In this document: positions 51,741 through 63,060 of the stretch, piece after piece
Numbering within the stretch: the first letter of the stretch is position 1
Layout of the letters: each line of letters begins with the position of its first letter
Assembly (NCBI GenBank): GCA_025084515.1
Contig: JAJAGP010001976.1
Coordinates: forward strand, 80,129 to 144,128
Direction of reading: 5' to 3'
Length of the DNA stretch: 64,000 nucleotides
From: Ancistrus triradiatus
Lineage: Eukaryota; Chordata; Actinopteri; Siluriformes; Loricariidae
The notes under the pieces: generated by a model
What the model was told of the DNA's origin: nothing
The model's database searches: none
What the model saw: only the letters and a program-made list of their open reading frames with translations
Program-made: the position numbers and the translations under genes

Positions 51741-52585
51741 GACAAAAAGTTTGTGGACACCCAAAAAATTACATTCAAAACATGGATATTAGTACAGGCT
51801 TTGTCTTTCTAAGAGGGCTTTCCACTACATTTTGAAACATGACTGTGAGGTCGGTTTATGATGTTAGACAATAGGGGTGAGTGTTGGAAAGGGCTTCATG
51901 ATATATGGGTCATGATACAATTAAATCACAGTACAATGCATATTGTGATATACTGCGATATTCCACATAATTCACTGAAAATACATAAACACCCAAAGTT
52001 ACAGTGTACAATCTGAGTCGTCTTAAGACATCACATCACATATTGAGTCAAACCTGTACAGCAACATCTACAGGAGTGGAGATTTACACCCCACTTAAAA
52101 TGTTTTTTATTACTTTCAAAAAAAGTGATAAAACAAAAAAGTGATTCGATTGTTGTAGTATATCACGAAAAAAAAATATCGTGATATATTACTGTATTGA
52201 TTTTTTTTTTTTTTTTGGCACAGCCCTATTAGACAATAAAAGCCCTGGCTCACTTTTGACATTCCAGTGCATTTTCAAGGTGTCTGATGGAGTTGAGGCC
52301 AATGTTCTGTGCAAGTCAGCCAAGTTCTTAATCAAAGTTGGCAAACCAATTATCTATGAACTTTGTTTAAGGACAACAGGGCAAGAACTGACTTGTTGGA
52401 AGCTGAAACCTTTACATGTGTCATATTGAGTTAATGGGGTATTCAGTACAACCCATTCTACTGCCACTGTTTCGGTGGAGAACCCATAAATGTGTGTTTA
52501 TATTATGAATGTGTTACATGAGTGAGTGTTGCTGAAATATCAGAGGTCAATAATTAGAAGGGGTGTTCACAAACTTTTGTCTGTA
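51740..52585. mobile_element. Non-autonomous DNA transposon, family I
   Basis: Left end agacaaaaagtttgtggaca and right end tgttcacaaacttttgtctg are inverted repeats of about 23 bp. It abuts the right tip of B5, sharing the TA region. It contains a separate 355-bp insertion at 51874-52228. Confidence 0.75.
51864..52238 (-). repeat. AT-rich insertion with 10-bp target duplication
   Basis: TTAGACAATA occurs at 51864-51873 and again at 52229-52238, flanking 355 bp that include a T run (52200-52216), atatcgtgatatatt-type words and the common fish repeat end ggcacagcccta. Minus-strand reading would give an agggctgtgcc start followed by an A run. Confidence 0.75.
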
Positions 52586-53056
52586 TACCTTTCAACATTG
52601 AGACAGTTCATTGAGACATTGAGACAAGCAGTGGCGTACTCCCCCAAGTTTCTGTAGCGCTCTTAACAGACATTGCCACAAAGCAACTTCACAGAAAGCT
52701 GAGTTTAGACTCCTGGGTGAAAAAAAAAAATACCATACTTAAAAATGCTAAATATTAAGCTTTTAATGGTTCTAAAAAATTAATTGGTCAGAAAATTTGC
52801 AAGAACTAAGAAAATGTGCTTCTGTGGAGAACATTAGGTCTCACATGAAACACAAACAAACTGGGAAGCATTTTCAACTGGACAGGTGATCACTGATTAT
52901 AAACTTGCAGTCGCCGTCCAGATATGCCCTGGTCACACACCAGGGAAAATTGCTACCATATATAATAAATTGTAGTGGCTTTGACTAATTCGGAGTAGAA
53001 CTGTCTCTCACTTGAGGATTCCACTAGAAGTAGTGCATGGAAACAGAAAACTCACC
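52586..53056. other. Unassigned sequence
   Basis: Intergenic or intronic sequence between family I and F remnants; nothing recognised. Confidence 0.35.
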
Positions 53057-53657
53057 ATGGTTAGAAAGTTGCTTCTGAAAGGTCTCTGGGATAAAGTTGT
53101 AATAAGGTACAAGAGAAGGATTCAAAAAGAGGCCAGTGGCTTTAACTGTCCCCCGGAGTGCTGTTCAGAGTATTACTATGAAGTGGAAAGTGTGTGGCTC
53201 TACCAGCACCTTGACAAAATTGGCCAGTCCCTCAGAACTGCATGACTGAGCCAGCAGGATATTGATCAGAGCGTCTACCAAGAGGCCAGTAGAAACTTTG
53301 AAGCACTTGTAAGTATTTATGGGTTAGATTGGTTGGTTTGTTCAAGTGTCACAAGCTGAACACATTGCTGGCAAGGATGGTAGGCTGGTAAGAAAGGAGC
53401 CTCTTCTGAAAAAGTCTCATTATGTCTTGGTTGCTCTTCTGATGCAATCACACGCCTTTATTTTTAAGTGAGACCAAGATTAAACGTTTTGGAATAAAAT
53501 CCAAGCAATATGTTTGAAAACCAAACACAACACACAACCTTAAATACACCATACGTGCTGTGTAGAACACTGGTGGCGGCATTATTTTGTGAGGGTGTTT
53601 TTCTTCGGTGTGGACCAACCAACATGTCAAGCTTGAAGGGAAATGGATGTTGCCAAG
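53057..53657 (+). pseudogene. Tc1-like transposase remnant, family F
   Basis: Heavily decayed. MVRKLLLKGLWDKVVIRYKR (53057) resembles the start of Tc1 transposases, and KTKHNTQPKYTIRAVEHWWR-type reading with FVRVFFFGVDQPT at 53530-53640 corresponds to the HGGGSIMLWGCF region. Tc1 copy A5 is inserted at the TA at 53658. Confidence 0.55.
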
Positions 53658-54447
53658 TACAGTGGTGCTTGAAAGCTTGTGAACCCTTTAGAATGTTCTA
53701 TATTTCTGCATAAATATGACCTAAAACATCTTCAGATTTTCATAGAAGTTCTAAAAGTAAAAAGAGAACAAAGTTAAACAAATGAGACAAAAGTGTTATA
53801 CTTGGTCATTTATTTATTGAGGAAAATGATCCAATATTACATGTTATTGGGTGGTAAAAGTATGTGAACCGCTAGGATTAGGAGTTAATTTGAAGGTGAA
53901 ATTAGTCAGGTGTTTTCAATCAATGGGATGATAATCAGGTGTGAGTGGGCACCCTGTTTTATTTAAAGAACAGGGATCTATCAGAGTCTGCTCTTCACAA
54001 CACATTTGTGGAAGTGTATCATGGCACGAACAAAGGAGATTTCTGAGGACCACAGAAAGAGTTGTTGATGCTCATCAGGCTTGAAAATGTTACACAACCA
54101 GCTCTAAAGAGTTTGGACTCCACCAATCCACAGTCAGACAGATTGTGTACAAACTGAGAAAATTCAAGACCATTGTTACCCTCCCCAGGAGTGGTCGACC
54201 AACAATGATCTCTTCAAGAGCAAGGCGTGTAATAGTTGGTGAGGTCACAAAGGAGCCCAGGGTAACATCTAAGCAACTGAAGGCCTCTCTCACATTGGCT
54301 AATGTTAATTTTCATGAGTCCACCATCAGAAGAAAACTGAACAACAATGGTTGTGCATGGCAGGGCTGCAAGGAATAAGCCACTGCTCTCCAAAAAGAAC
54401 ATTGCTGCTCGTCTGCAGTTTGCTAAAGATCACGTGGACAAGCATTT
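53658..54447 (+). mobile_element. Tc1-like transposon, family A, copy A5 (5' part)
   Basis: Starts tacagtggtgcttgaaagct at a TA in family F, keeps the whole left repeat and the first 430 bases of the gene, and stops at gatcacgtggacaagc. Confidence 0.85.
54021..54447 (+). pseudogene. Tc1-like transposase N-terminal fragment (A5)
   Basis: ATG at 54021 (MARTKEISEDH) with a frameshift soon after. The open piece from 54145 reads YKLRKFKTIVTLPRSGRPTM, then ARRVIVGEVTKEPRVTSKQL and KASLTLANVNFHESTIRRKL, ending at a further shift (GCAWQGCKE). Only the DNA-binding half is present. Confidence 0.8.
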
Positions 54448-55128
54448 GGAATGACTTGCTTTCACATAAGCTATGAGGTTTACATTTGAAGCCATATTGC
54501 TCAGTTTACTTAAACTGAGCATTTTCAAAAAAACGAGATTAGAAATGCTCGTTTTACTGGTGAAGCGTAAAACTGAAATTTTCAATCATGTGTAATTACC
54601 TTTTGAGATCTGTAGTGCGTGCGTGTGTAAGTGTTTGGAGATGATGCGAATAATAATGGGGATACGACGCGAGGGCTCAACAGGGTTGAACCACTTGAAA
54701 CCCAAGCCAACCTAATCCACAATGCTGGATCAGTGCCGAGTTGTGCCATGCCAAACCGAAGCACAGTTGTGGATGAGAATGTTTGCTGCAAGCCTTTTGT
54801 TCCATGAGCCACCCACAGGGCATATAACATACAATTATTATACAGGCCAGCCGAAGGGACACATAGTCAGAGGGCAAAAGGGCAGGTGCTCAAGACCCCC
54901 TAGAGTCTGTCTGTGCACGTGTCTCGCAAGAAGATATGATCAAATATTTCCCAATTTAACTGTGCAAAGCTGACTTTAAGAACCTTTTTCCCATTACTTA
55001 AATGTTGTTAAGCAAATGTGTAAAAAGCTGGGGAAAAATATTTGAATGAGTTTGCATTTGAGGCTATAAGGAAAAAAAAGTGATTTGTGATGATTTTCTA
55101 TGGCAAAGCATGAGGTTAAGTTTTGGCC
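54448..55128. other. Unassigned sequence
   Basis: Contains ORFs on both strands at 54580-54970, but none resembles a known protein. Confidence 0.35.
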
Positions 55129-55808
55129 TACAGTCATGGTCAGCATAATTGGCATCCTCATTATTGATGTTGCTGTGGATTTCCCCTAATTAACTCTTAT
55201 TGAAAGCAAGCAACACCCAAACCAAAAACATCAAAAAACGCTGGTTTATTTATTAATACTGGCATCCTTAATGTCTGTTAGCAGACGTGGGATAAACTTG
55301 GGAGCAAAACTTCTTGATGACAGTCCTTACTTTGAACACAGGAATGTTAAGGTCTCTGGAGGTGCTTATGCTTTTGTACACACAGTTTTGTTTCTTAAAT
55401 CCTCAGACAATTCGTTCATTTTCTCTTGTTTCTTCATGTGTGGTGCGCACAGACCCAGAACAAAAGGCAGCTTCAAATGTTCTTTAGTGAAACTGGTTAA
55501 AATAATGATTTATATATTACCTACAAATCTTGACAAAGGTGTGCTCAGTTATAAATTAAAGGACCTTCACCTGCTTGAAATCCAATGAACTATCAGTTTC
55601 TGAAGGGTGCCAACAATATCCAATCCGTTTTCAGAGTTTTGTGTATAATAAGATTAGAATTGGCTCATTTTGTCAGCTTTGTATTCCATTCAAATAAAGG
55701 AGATACACATGTGAATAACGACGCATTTTAATTTCAATGAATTTCTGAAATAATTGGTGCCTTATCTGTAAAACCTGCAGGGATGTCAATTTCTGGCCCT
55801 GACTATGG
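55129..55808. mobile_element. Tc1-like remnant, family C (non-autonomous)
   Basis: Left end tacagtcatggtcagcataa, aattggcatcc; right end gatgtcaatttctggccctg, actatgg, which is its decayed complement. About 680 bp. An ORF at 55271-55588 has no transposase signature. Confidence 0.5.
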
Positions 55809-55874
55809 TGGGCTGCAGCTTCTGTAATTAGTTGGGGCACGCTGTTTGTTTCTACATTTACTGAGCACTTTATT

Positions 55875-56156
55875 GGGCTGCACAGTGGTACAGTCGTTAG
55901 CACTATCGCCTCACAGCTCCGAGATCCCTGGTTATATTGCGACCCTGGACTCCGTCTGTGTGGCGTTTGCATGTCCTCCCTGTGTCTGCTTGGGTTTAAT
56001 CTGGGTGCTCCTCTTTCCTCCCACATTCAAAAGATGTGTGTGTATTAGGTTAATTGGTGTTTCTAAAGTGCCCTTAGTGTGTGCCCTCTCTAAGGTTGTT
56101 CCTGCCTTGCATCTTTCTGCAACCCTGACTAGGATTAAGCAGATAAGAAATGAATG
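55875..56156 (+). repeat. SINE-1 copy with tail type 2
   Basis: Head gggctgcacagtggtacagt, cgttagcactatcgcctcac, gtggcgtttgcatgtcctcc. Tail ggattaagcagataagaaat ends in GAATGAATGA. Confidence 0.75.
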
Positions 56157-56559
56157 AATGAGCACTTTATTAGGAACCTACTCATTCATGTAATGATGTA
56201 ACAGCCAATCCTGTGGCAGCAGTGCAATGCATGGAATCATACAGATACGGGCCAACAGCTTCAGAGAATGTTCACATCAATCATCAGAAGGCGGAAAAAT
56301 GTGATGTTAGTGATTTCGACTACAGCTTGAATGTTGGGTGTGCAGACAGGCAGGTTTGAGTATTTCTGGATGTACTGATCCCCTTGAATTTCCACTCTCA
56401 ACAGTCGGTAGCTTTTATTCAGAATAGTGCAATAAAAAATAATCGAGTGAGTGACAGTTCTGTGGATGGAATGTCTTGTTGATGAGAGAGGTCAACAGAG
56501 GATGGCCAGACTGATTCAAGCTGTCAGAGGCTGTGATAACTCAGATAACCGCTCTTTAC

Positions 56560-57535
56560 AATTGTACCTGAAAAGCATGTAGGGTTCTGCGTCTGTCAGC
56601 CAAGAACAGACACTGCAGTGGGTGCAGACGGAACAAAACTATTCTTCCTGGTCTGAGTCTTCATTTCTGCTGAGGCACACAGATGATAGGGTAGGAATTT
56701 GTCACCAGCAGCATGAATGCATGGAGCCAAACTGCCTTGTCTTCACAGGCCAGGCTGGTAGAGGTTATTTAATTGTGTGGTTAACGTTTTCTTGGCACAT
56801 TGTGGACCTGTTAATACCAATCAATCACTGATTGATTGCCACAGCTTGGTGGGTAGCACTATTGCCTTATAGCAAGAAGCTTCTGGGTTCAATCCCTGGT
56901 GGAGCAGTCTTGGTCCTTTCTGTGTGGAGTCTTTCTGTGGTGTCCACGGGGGATTACTCTGGGTGCCCTGGTTTCATCCCACAGTTCAAAGTGTGTTAGG
57001 TTAATTGGTGTCTCTAAAGTGTCCCTAGTGTTTGATTTTGTGTGTGAATATTTGTGCGAGCGTTTTTGCCTTACGGTGGATTGGCACCCTGTCTAGGGTT
57101 GTTCCTGCCTTGCGCCCTATGCTGCCGGCTAGGCACCGGATCTCCCACGACCCTGTCCAGGATCAAGCGGATAAGAAAGTGAATGAATGAATGATTGCCA
57201 GAGCCTGTTTGAGTATTGTTGCTGACCATGTGCATCCCTTCACCGCCGCAATTTTCTCCATCTTCTAATGGATACTTGCAGCATGATAATGCTGTCACAG
57301 TAAAAGTCAGCTCAAACTGGTTTCCGGAACATGACAATGTTCTTCAGTGGCTTCCCAGTATTTGGATCTAACTCCAATAGAAACCTTTGGGAAATGGTAG
57401 AAAATGGAGAATTGCAGCATGAAAGTGCACTTAAAGTCTGCAGGAATTGTGTGACGGAATCATTTCAACATGAACCTAGTAATGGAATTTTTCCAACATC
57501 TTATGGAAGCCATGCCACATAGAATTGAGGTTATT
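56560..57535 (+). pseudogene. Family H transposase pseudogene, split by a SINE
   Basis: Readable words: cttcctggtctgagtcttca tttctgctgaggcacac (first catalytic region, Asp not certain) at about 56645; caggctggtagaggttattt at 56750. After the SINE, gtattgttgctgaccatgtg and gatacttgcagcatgataat (second catalytic region) lie at 57212-57290, and ccaatagaaacctttgggaa (final region) lies at 57373. Stops and indels throughout. Inactive. Confidence 0.7.
56846..57192 (+). repeat. SINE-1 copy with tail type 2, nested in H2
   Basis: 347 bp flanked by GATTGCCACAGC (56834-56845) and GATTGCCAGAGC (57193-57204), a 12-bp target duplication with one mismatch. Head ttggtgggtagcactattgc, B-box-like gggttcaatccctggtggag; tail gatcaagcggataagaaagt ends GAATGAATGA. 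Confidence 0.85.
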
Positions 57536-57609
57536 TTGAGAGCATGGTAGGCCCTTGCCAGTATTATTGTAGTGTTCCTAATAAAGTGTTTGAGTGTGTA
57601 TTTATATCT

Positions 57610-57680
57610 GTGGGGCTTCAGGTGGCACAGCTGTTAAGGTACTTGACCATTGACTAGAAGGTTCATGACTCGTGTGTCCA
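57610..57680 (+). repeat. SINE-2 fragment
   Basis: Short piece with ggtggcacagctgttaaggt, acttgaccattgactagaag and gttcatgactcg. Confidence 0.4.
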
Positions 57681-57713
57681 TGTTGTTTACTCTGGGTGCT
57701 ACGGTGTCCTCCC

Positions 57714-58062
57714 TGGCACGGTGGCTTGGTGGGTAGCACTGTTGCTTCCTAGTGTGAAGGTCCTTGGTTAATTCCCAGGTGCAGCAGTCTGGGTCCTTTG
57801 AGTGTGGACTCTGCATGTCCCTGCCATGTCTGTGTGGGTTTACTCTGGGTACTTTGGTTTCCTCCCATAGTCCAAAGACATGCATGTCTCTAAATTGCTC
57901 CAAGTGTGTGAGTGTGTGTATGAGTGTGTGAGTGTATGTACCCTACGATGGACTGACACCCATGATTGTTGATTGTTCTTGCCTTGCACCCTATGTTTCT
58001 GGCTAGGTACTGGCTCTCCTGAAACCCTGTTCAAGATTAAGTGGATATGAAAGTGAATGAAT
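57714..58062 (+). repeat. SINE-1 copy with tail type 2
   Basis: Head ggcacggtggcttggtgggt, agcactgttgcttcc; B-box-like ggttaattcccaggtgcagc. Tail gattaagtggatatgaaagt ends GAATGAATGA. Confidence 0.8.
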
Positions 58063-59185
58063 GATAATATTGAATTTTCATAAGTAAAACTAATCAACTA
58101 ATAGAATGTATGAATAAAAATTACTGTTATCACCCAGCTTTACTCTCCAGAACTCCTGCCAGCTCAGGTGTTTAAAACTGGCCTCCGAAGCCAGATTAAG
58201 GAGTTTGTGTCACACCAGCTTCCCACAAGCATAAGCATTCAGAACCCATAGTCAACATCTAACTACTTGGGGTTTATTAGGGTTTCATTAGGATGTTCAT
58301 TAACTCAGTCTAATCAAATCTTAATTGGGTTTATGACAGGCTGAAAAGAGGTGGTCAGGTGGTATGCTGTTTGACTCATCTCCCAGAAGGGGAGTACCAA
58401 GATAGAGGATTTTCACATGCACAATTACACACTCAAACACACCAGGCAAACTTGCAATTCATTGCAGCAGTAATAGGTTATTTCCCTTTCCATTTCTTGC
58501 TGCACTACATGTCAACAAAAATGTGCAAATTTGGAGAATCTCTTCTTTATGGAATAACTGTTCTGTCAGGTTTTCTTTTTTTACTTATACACATAACTGT
58601 GTTTAAAGAGTACTTCTAAAAACACAGTAAATAAGACATTATCTGTGGGCATGAAAGCCAGGGAATCTTGGATTCTGCAAATACTGTCTTATAGCTGCAA
58701 TCTAAAGGGATGGTGATATGGGTGATTATAGGGATGGAAGGATATAGACGAGAGTGTTGATTTATTGGATAGGTGGGAGGATGGATGGGTGGACAGCCGG
58801 AGGAGTTATTGGGTTTTGTTGTGGATACAATCTGTTACATTGTCTCTTTGACACAGATTTCCTCTAAGCAAAACTATTTTTGATTCACTCCTCCTACTGT
58901 GTGTATTTGTATATAAAATATTTAAATGAATGTTTGCAATCTATGCAGGTAGTCACATACTTCAGATTATCTCTGCTTTTACATACAACTCTATGTGGGG
59001 ATATGTCTGATATGGTTCCGTAACAACCACAGACCTTGTCCCTTTCCTGATGATTCCCAAGCCAAACTGGAGGTAATCTGTTGACTACGCACTGAAACTC
59101 TAAACCTTACAGAGCGCAACAACCTGAACTTTTGACTAAAGCACCTGAAACTTAACAGAGCTCTGTTGTAACTGGACTTTACTAA
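58063..59185. other. Unassigned sequence
   Basis: About 1.1 kb, AT-rich, with a short ATGGATGG-type stretch near 58780. No gene or element recognised. Confidence 0.4.
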
Positions 59186-59305
59186 GGCACTGTTGTGGTT
59201 TAGAGGTTAAGGTACTAGACTCTATACCAGAAGGTCCAGGATTCAAATCCCTCCTCTGCCAAGCTGTCACTTGTTGGGTCCTTGAGCAAGACCCACAATT
59301 ATAAG
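59186..59305 (+). repeat. SINE-2 copy
   Basis: Shows gttgtggtttagaggttaag, gtactagactctataccaga, aggattcaaatccctcctct and gtccttgagcaagaccca. Confidence 0.7.
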
Positions 59306-59364
59306 AGTTGTGTTAACATAAATGGACTTAACGGCACCAGTAACCATAAACTCTGAGTGTTTCT

Positions 59365-60690
59365 CAATAACAAGTACACAAAGTTCACAAGTAAACCCAA
59401 AATGCAGGTTTTAAATGAAGGTGTTTATTATTAAGGAAGAAAAAACATAACCATAACTTAACTATGGTTTATCAGACCTGAGTTCACTTGTCTCTAGCCA
59501 TACTTGTTCTCAATCAGGACCTCACTGAAATAGGACCTGCCTGACAAAGTGGAGTACACCAAAAGACCCTTAAAAGCTACACGTCATGCCGAGAGCCAGC
59601 GAACCACACTGAGAGCCATTATCCACAAATGGCGAAGACATGGAACAGTGGTGAACCTACCCAGGAGTCCAAAATTACCCCAAGAGTGCAGCGACGACTC
59701 ATCCAAGAGGTCACAAAAGACCCCAAAAGAACATCAAAAGAACTGCAGGCCTCACTTGCCTCAGTTACGGTCAGTGTTCATGCCGCCACCATAAGAAAGA
59801 GACTGGACAAGTTCCAAGACGAAAACCACTGCTGAGCAAAACGAACATTAAAGCTCGTCTCAATTTTTCCAGAACACATCTTGATGATCCCCAAGACTTT
59901 TGGGAAAACATTCTGTGGATTGACGAGACAAAGTTGAACTTTTTGGAAGGTGTGTGTCCCATTACATCTGGTGTAAAAGTAACACAGCATTTCAGAAAAA
60001 AGAACATTATACCAACAGTAAAATATGGGGGTGGTAGTGCGATGGTCTGGGGCTGTCTTGCTGCTTCAGGACCTGGAAGACTTGCTGTGATAAATGTAAG
60101 TATGAATTCTGCTGTCTACCAAAAAATCCTGAAGGAGAATGTCCGGCCATCTGTTTGTGACTTCAAGCTGATACGAACTTGGGTTCTGCAGCAGGACAAT
60201 GATCCAAAACATACCAGCAAATCCACCTCTGAATGACTGAAGAAAAAACAAAATAAAGACTTTGCAGTGGCCTAGTCAAAGTCCTGACCTGAATCCTATT
60301 GAGATGCTGTCGCATGACCTCAAAAAAGCTGTTCATGCTCGAAAATCCTCCAGTGTGGCTGAATTACAACAATTCTGCAAATATGAGTGGCCAAAATTCC
60401 TCCACAACTCATTGCAAGTTCTCGCAAACGCTTGGTTGCAGTTGTTGCTGCTAAAGGTGGGCCAAGCAGTTATTATGTTTGGGGGCAGTCACTTTTTCAC
60501 ACAGGGCCATGTAGGTTTGGATTTTTTCTCCCTTAGTAATAAACACCTTCATTTAAAAACTGAATTTTGTGTGTACTTGTGTTGTCTTTGACTAATATTC
60601 AAATTGGTTTGATTTTCCGAAACACTTAAGTGTGACAAACATGCAAAAAAAATGGAAATCAGGAAGGGGGCAAACACTTTTTCACACCAC
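59365..60690 (+). mobile_element. Tc1-like transposon, family D, copy D2
   Basis: The right end is complete with both repeat units (cactttttcacacagggcca at 60492 and gcaaacactttttcacacca at 60670). The left end keeps only the inner part from about 59365 (tgcaggttttaaatgaaggt). About 1.33 kb. Confidence 0.85.
59549..60460 (+). pseudogene. Tc1-like transposase pseudogene (D2)
   Basis: Reads EYTKRPLKATRHAESQRTTL RAI-type start at 59549, then the helix-turn-helix TLRAIIHKWRRHGTVVNLPR, a short deletion in the hinge (SPKLPQ), and QEVTKDPKRTSKELQASLAS in the next frame. The first catalytic region ENILWIDETKLNF keeps Asp and Glu, followed by a frameshift with loss of a short stretch. KKNIIPTVKYGGGSAMVWGC and RTWVLQQDNDPKHTSKSTSE (59998-60236) are open. 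A stop follows, then SQSPDLNPIEMLSHDLKKAV (60268) with the final Glu. Less damaged than D1 in the catalytic core. Confidence 0.85.
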
Positions 60691-60880
60691 CAAATACATA
60701 CTCAGAGCAGGCCAATTTAGAATAATCAATTAACCTAATGCATGTCTTTGGACTGTGGGAGGAAACCCCAGTAAATCCACACAGGGAGGACCCAGACCAC
60801 TCCAACTGGGGACCGAACCTAAGACCTTCTTGATGTGAAGACCCAGTGCTACCTACCAAGCCACAGTGCTGCCCGATAGC
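60691..60880 (-). repeat. SINE-1 copy, truncated
   Basis: Minus-strand copy: taatgcatgtctttggactg, tgggaggaaaccccagtaaa, gggaccgaacctaagacctt, accaagccacagtgctgccc. Abuts the right tip of D2. Confidence 0.75.
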
Positions 60881-61324
60881 ACAAATTAATATTGTATGAA
60901 GTCTGCCAGTGTAAAAGGAAGTGCTCAGATATTTTACTTACCATCAAATAGTTTTATCTACATGTAACAATGCATATAACAAACTGATCGCACTTAAGTA
61001 TAAAACAGAAACCTTCACAAAAATAAGCAAGCATACTGGTACATAAAAGGAAATATAATTATGGACTTCGACAATTCTTATCAGACAATTCATATGTAGA
61101 ATAAATAATAACTATCATAATAAATATAATGCGTAGTAAATACAGTAATAATATTGTCACATCTCCGAAAACGTCTAAGCAAATTTTTATGTAGGCTTTA
61201 TCTTGATCAATTGAATGCATATTTGAAGACGATGCAACTACATTCTCACCGAAAAACAATCTTATAACTTCAAATTATACATCCAGCTTTGAGTCTTCTC
61301 CTCTTACTGTGCTGACACTGGGAT
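60881..61324. other. Unassigned sequence
   Basis: AT-rich; nothing recognised. Confidence 0.35.
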
Positions 61325-61437
61325 AAAATGCATTCTGGGATATTTGGCTGTCCCAAGTCTCCAATGCATTCTTGAGAACTTGATCTGAGACTAATGACGT
61401 TTCACAGGTACACAAGTATGCATATTGAAAAACACCT
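61325..61437. mobile_element. MITE family J, fragment J2
   Basis: The words gacgtttcacaggtacacaa and gtatgcatattgaaaaacac are the complement of the J1 left end at 36470-36535. Only this end is present. Confidence 0.55.
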
Positions 61438-61499
61438 TCTGGCATAACTGGGCTTTTGACCAAAGAAAGTCAACCTGTACTCTGTAACAGCCAGACTAC

Positions 61500-63060
61500 C
61501 TCTTAGTCATTCAGTCACCTTGGTTATATATACCTTGAAGTTATATACCACCTCTTTTTTCCCATTATGTTGCAACCATTTGGTTTGGTATCTACCATGC
61601 CTCCTCTATTTTCTCCACCTCATTTGGCTAGAGTGTTCCTGCATAGCCAGGTTGTACTAGCTTGAGGATTTCTGTTTGGTAGGCTGCTGGAGGCTCGGGA
61701 ACCTTAGCCAGCCCTGTCTCCTCATTGCATAATTGTGGTAGTATGGTTTTCTTAGCGCCATACAGACGAGACCTACAGGAGGACAGTTACATACTGGTTA
61801 ATGCCATTTACGTTAACTCTTGCTGTTTTCTCCTTGAAAAGGTGAATAGCCTCCTGATCTTGTCATGATCTTACAAACAATGTCTCACTGGAGTATGGAA
61901 GCACATCCATATTCATACAACTTCTCCACATGTGCAAATGGGTCAATAGAAGGCCGTGTGGTTGTGAAGAAGCAGTGGTGTAGCTCACGACGGTCCTGAA
62001 TGTCTTGTGCTCGGCCTAGTCCATCCCACACATGTCGTAATTGTACATGTTCAACTGGTGTGACTACATATGGACAGTCAGATCCAATCAGTAGCTATTA
62101 AGCCTTATTCAGTGGCTTAAGTGTCTGTATTTCTTCTGCAGAGCACTCAAAGTGTGGGTGTGCTCAGCAAGTCCTAGCTGCTCAATAGTGGAGTCTCTTC
62201 AGATCTGGAACATTTTCTTAGGTTCAAAAACTGCGGATGTTGTGAATGACACAGCTGTTCCATGAAGGACTTGCGGGTCCTGTCTCACTGTATGCACTGC
62301 TACGTCCTCAGACTGGATTGTTATGCAGCTGCATTTAGAATAATGGTCTGCACTAATGGTCAACTGCTATGGGTTTTTAAATGACCAATGATGTTATTTA
62401 GAATGCTGGGTGACCGATGGCTGGTCCCCCTTAACAACAACATTTTATTACCAGATAAACCGTTGTCTTGATTCTGCGGAAAAACAAATTAAATGTGTAA
62501 ATACTTGCAAAAAATAAACAATGTTAGAATAGTGCACACGGTCGTAGCCCCTTTTTTTTGTTGTTGTTTTTTTTAGTCACAGTTAAGAGCAGTATGTTTC
62601 AATGGAGGAAACAGTTTTCATTTTCTCATAAATGGCCCTACCCTCACTGAATGTTCTCTCAGCATCTCTTTGTTTTCAGTCGCTCAGTAGTCCCAGCTGC
62701 AAGTTGTAATGCATTTTCTTCACTATTTTTGATCTATAGTCTGCACTGATCCTCCATCCAAAATAGAATATGCTTCTAGTGAGCAGTCCCCATTATAAGA
62801 ACCTTGCTGATTTTTGGAAGCACTTTGTGGTTGAACGCTTGGTGGTCAACATACAGAACTCTATTACCTGTATTCACAAGCCAGCTCTCACCAGTGGTTT
62901 TCTTTGATGTTTGCCTCTCCTTCACCTCATGAAGCCCCAGTAAATGGATCCTATTACATTCTTTACAAGAGCCTTAAGAGTGCACGGCGGCTTGATGACC
63001 ATGTCCTTCTGCACCTTGTTCATCAGCTGTAATTGGTACAGCTATTGAGATAATGCTAGT
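61500..63060 (-). pseudogene. BEL/Pao-type retrotransposon fragment
   Basis: Minus-strand remnant recognised by motif order. Near 63000-62940 is CKECNRIHLLGLHEVKE, resembling the zinc-knuckle and LH(E/D)xxE region that precedes the protease in BEL/Pao elements. A segment like NTGNRVLYVDHQAFNHKVL follows. Near 62100 is LLIGSDCPYVVTPVEHVQLR, the A17-type protease region. Near 61850-61600 come KEKTARVNVNGINQYVT and EEAWYIPNQMV-type words of the start of the RT. Many stops and frameshifts. The RT core, integrase and LTRs are not seen. Identification is by family resemblance. Confidence 0.6.

Larger units (their letters stand above)
56157..57600 (+). mobile_element. Tc1/mariner-like element, family H, copy H2
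   Basis: Left end gagcactttattaggaacct, right end gttcctaataaagtgtttga, an inverted pair. The interior is a decayed transposase gene with a SINE-1 inserted at 56846-57192. Its left tip merges into the tail of the SINE-1 at 55875. Confidence 0.8.

Noticed and set aside
55271..55588. 105-codon ORF between Tc1-like ends
   Set aside because: No match to transposase motifs or to CFAP46, and no splice signals that fit. Probably a chance frame in family C.
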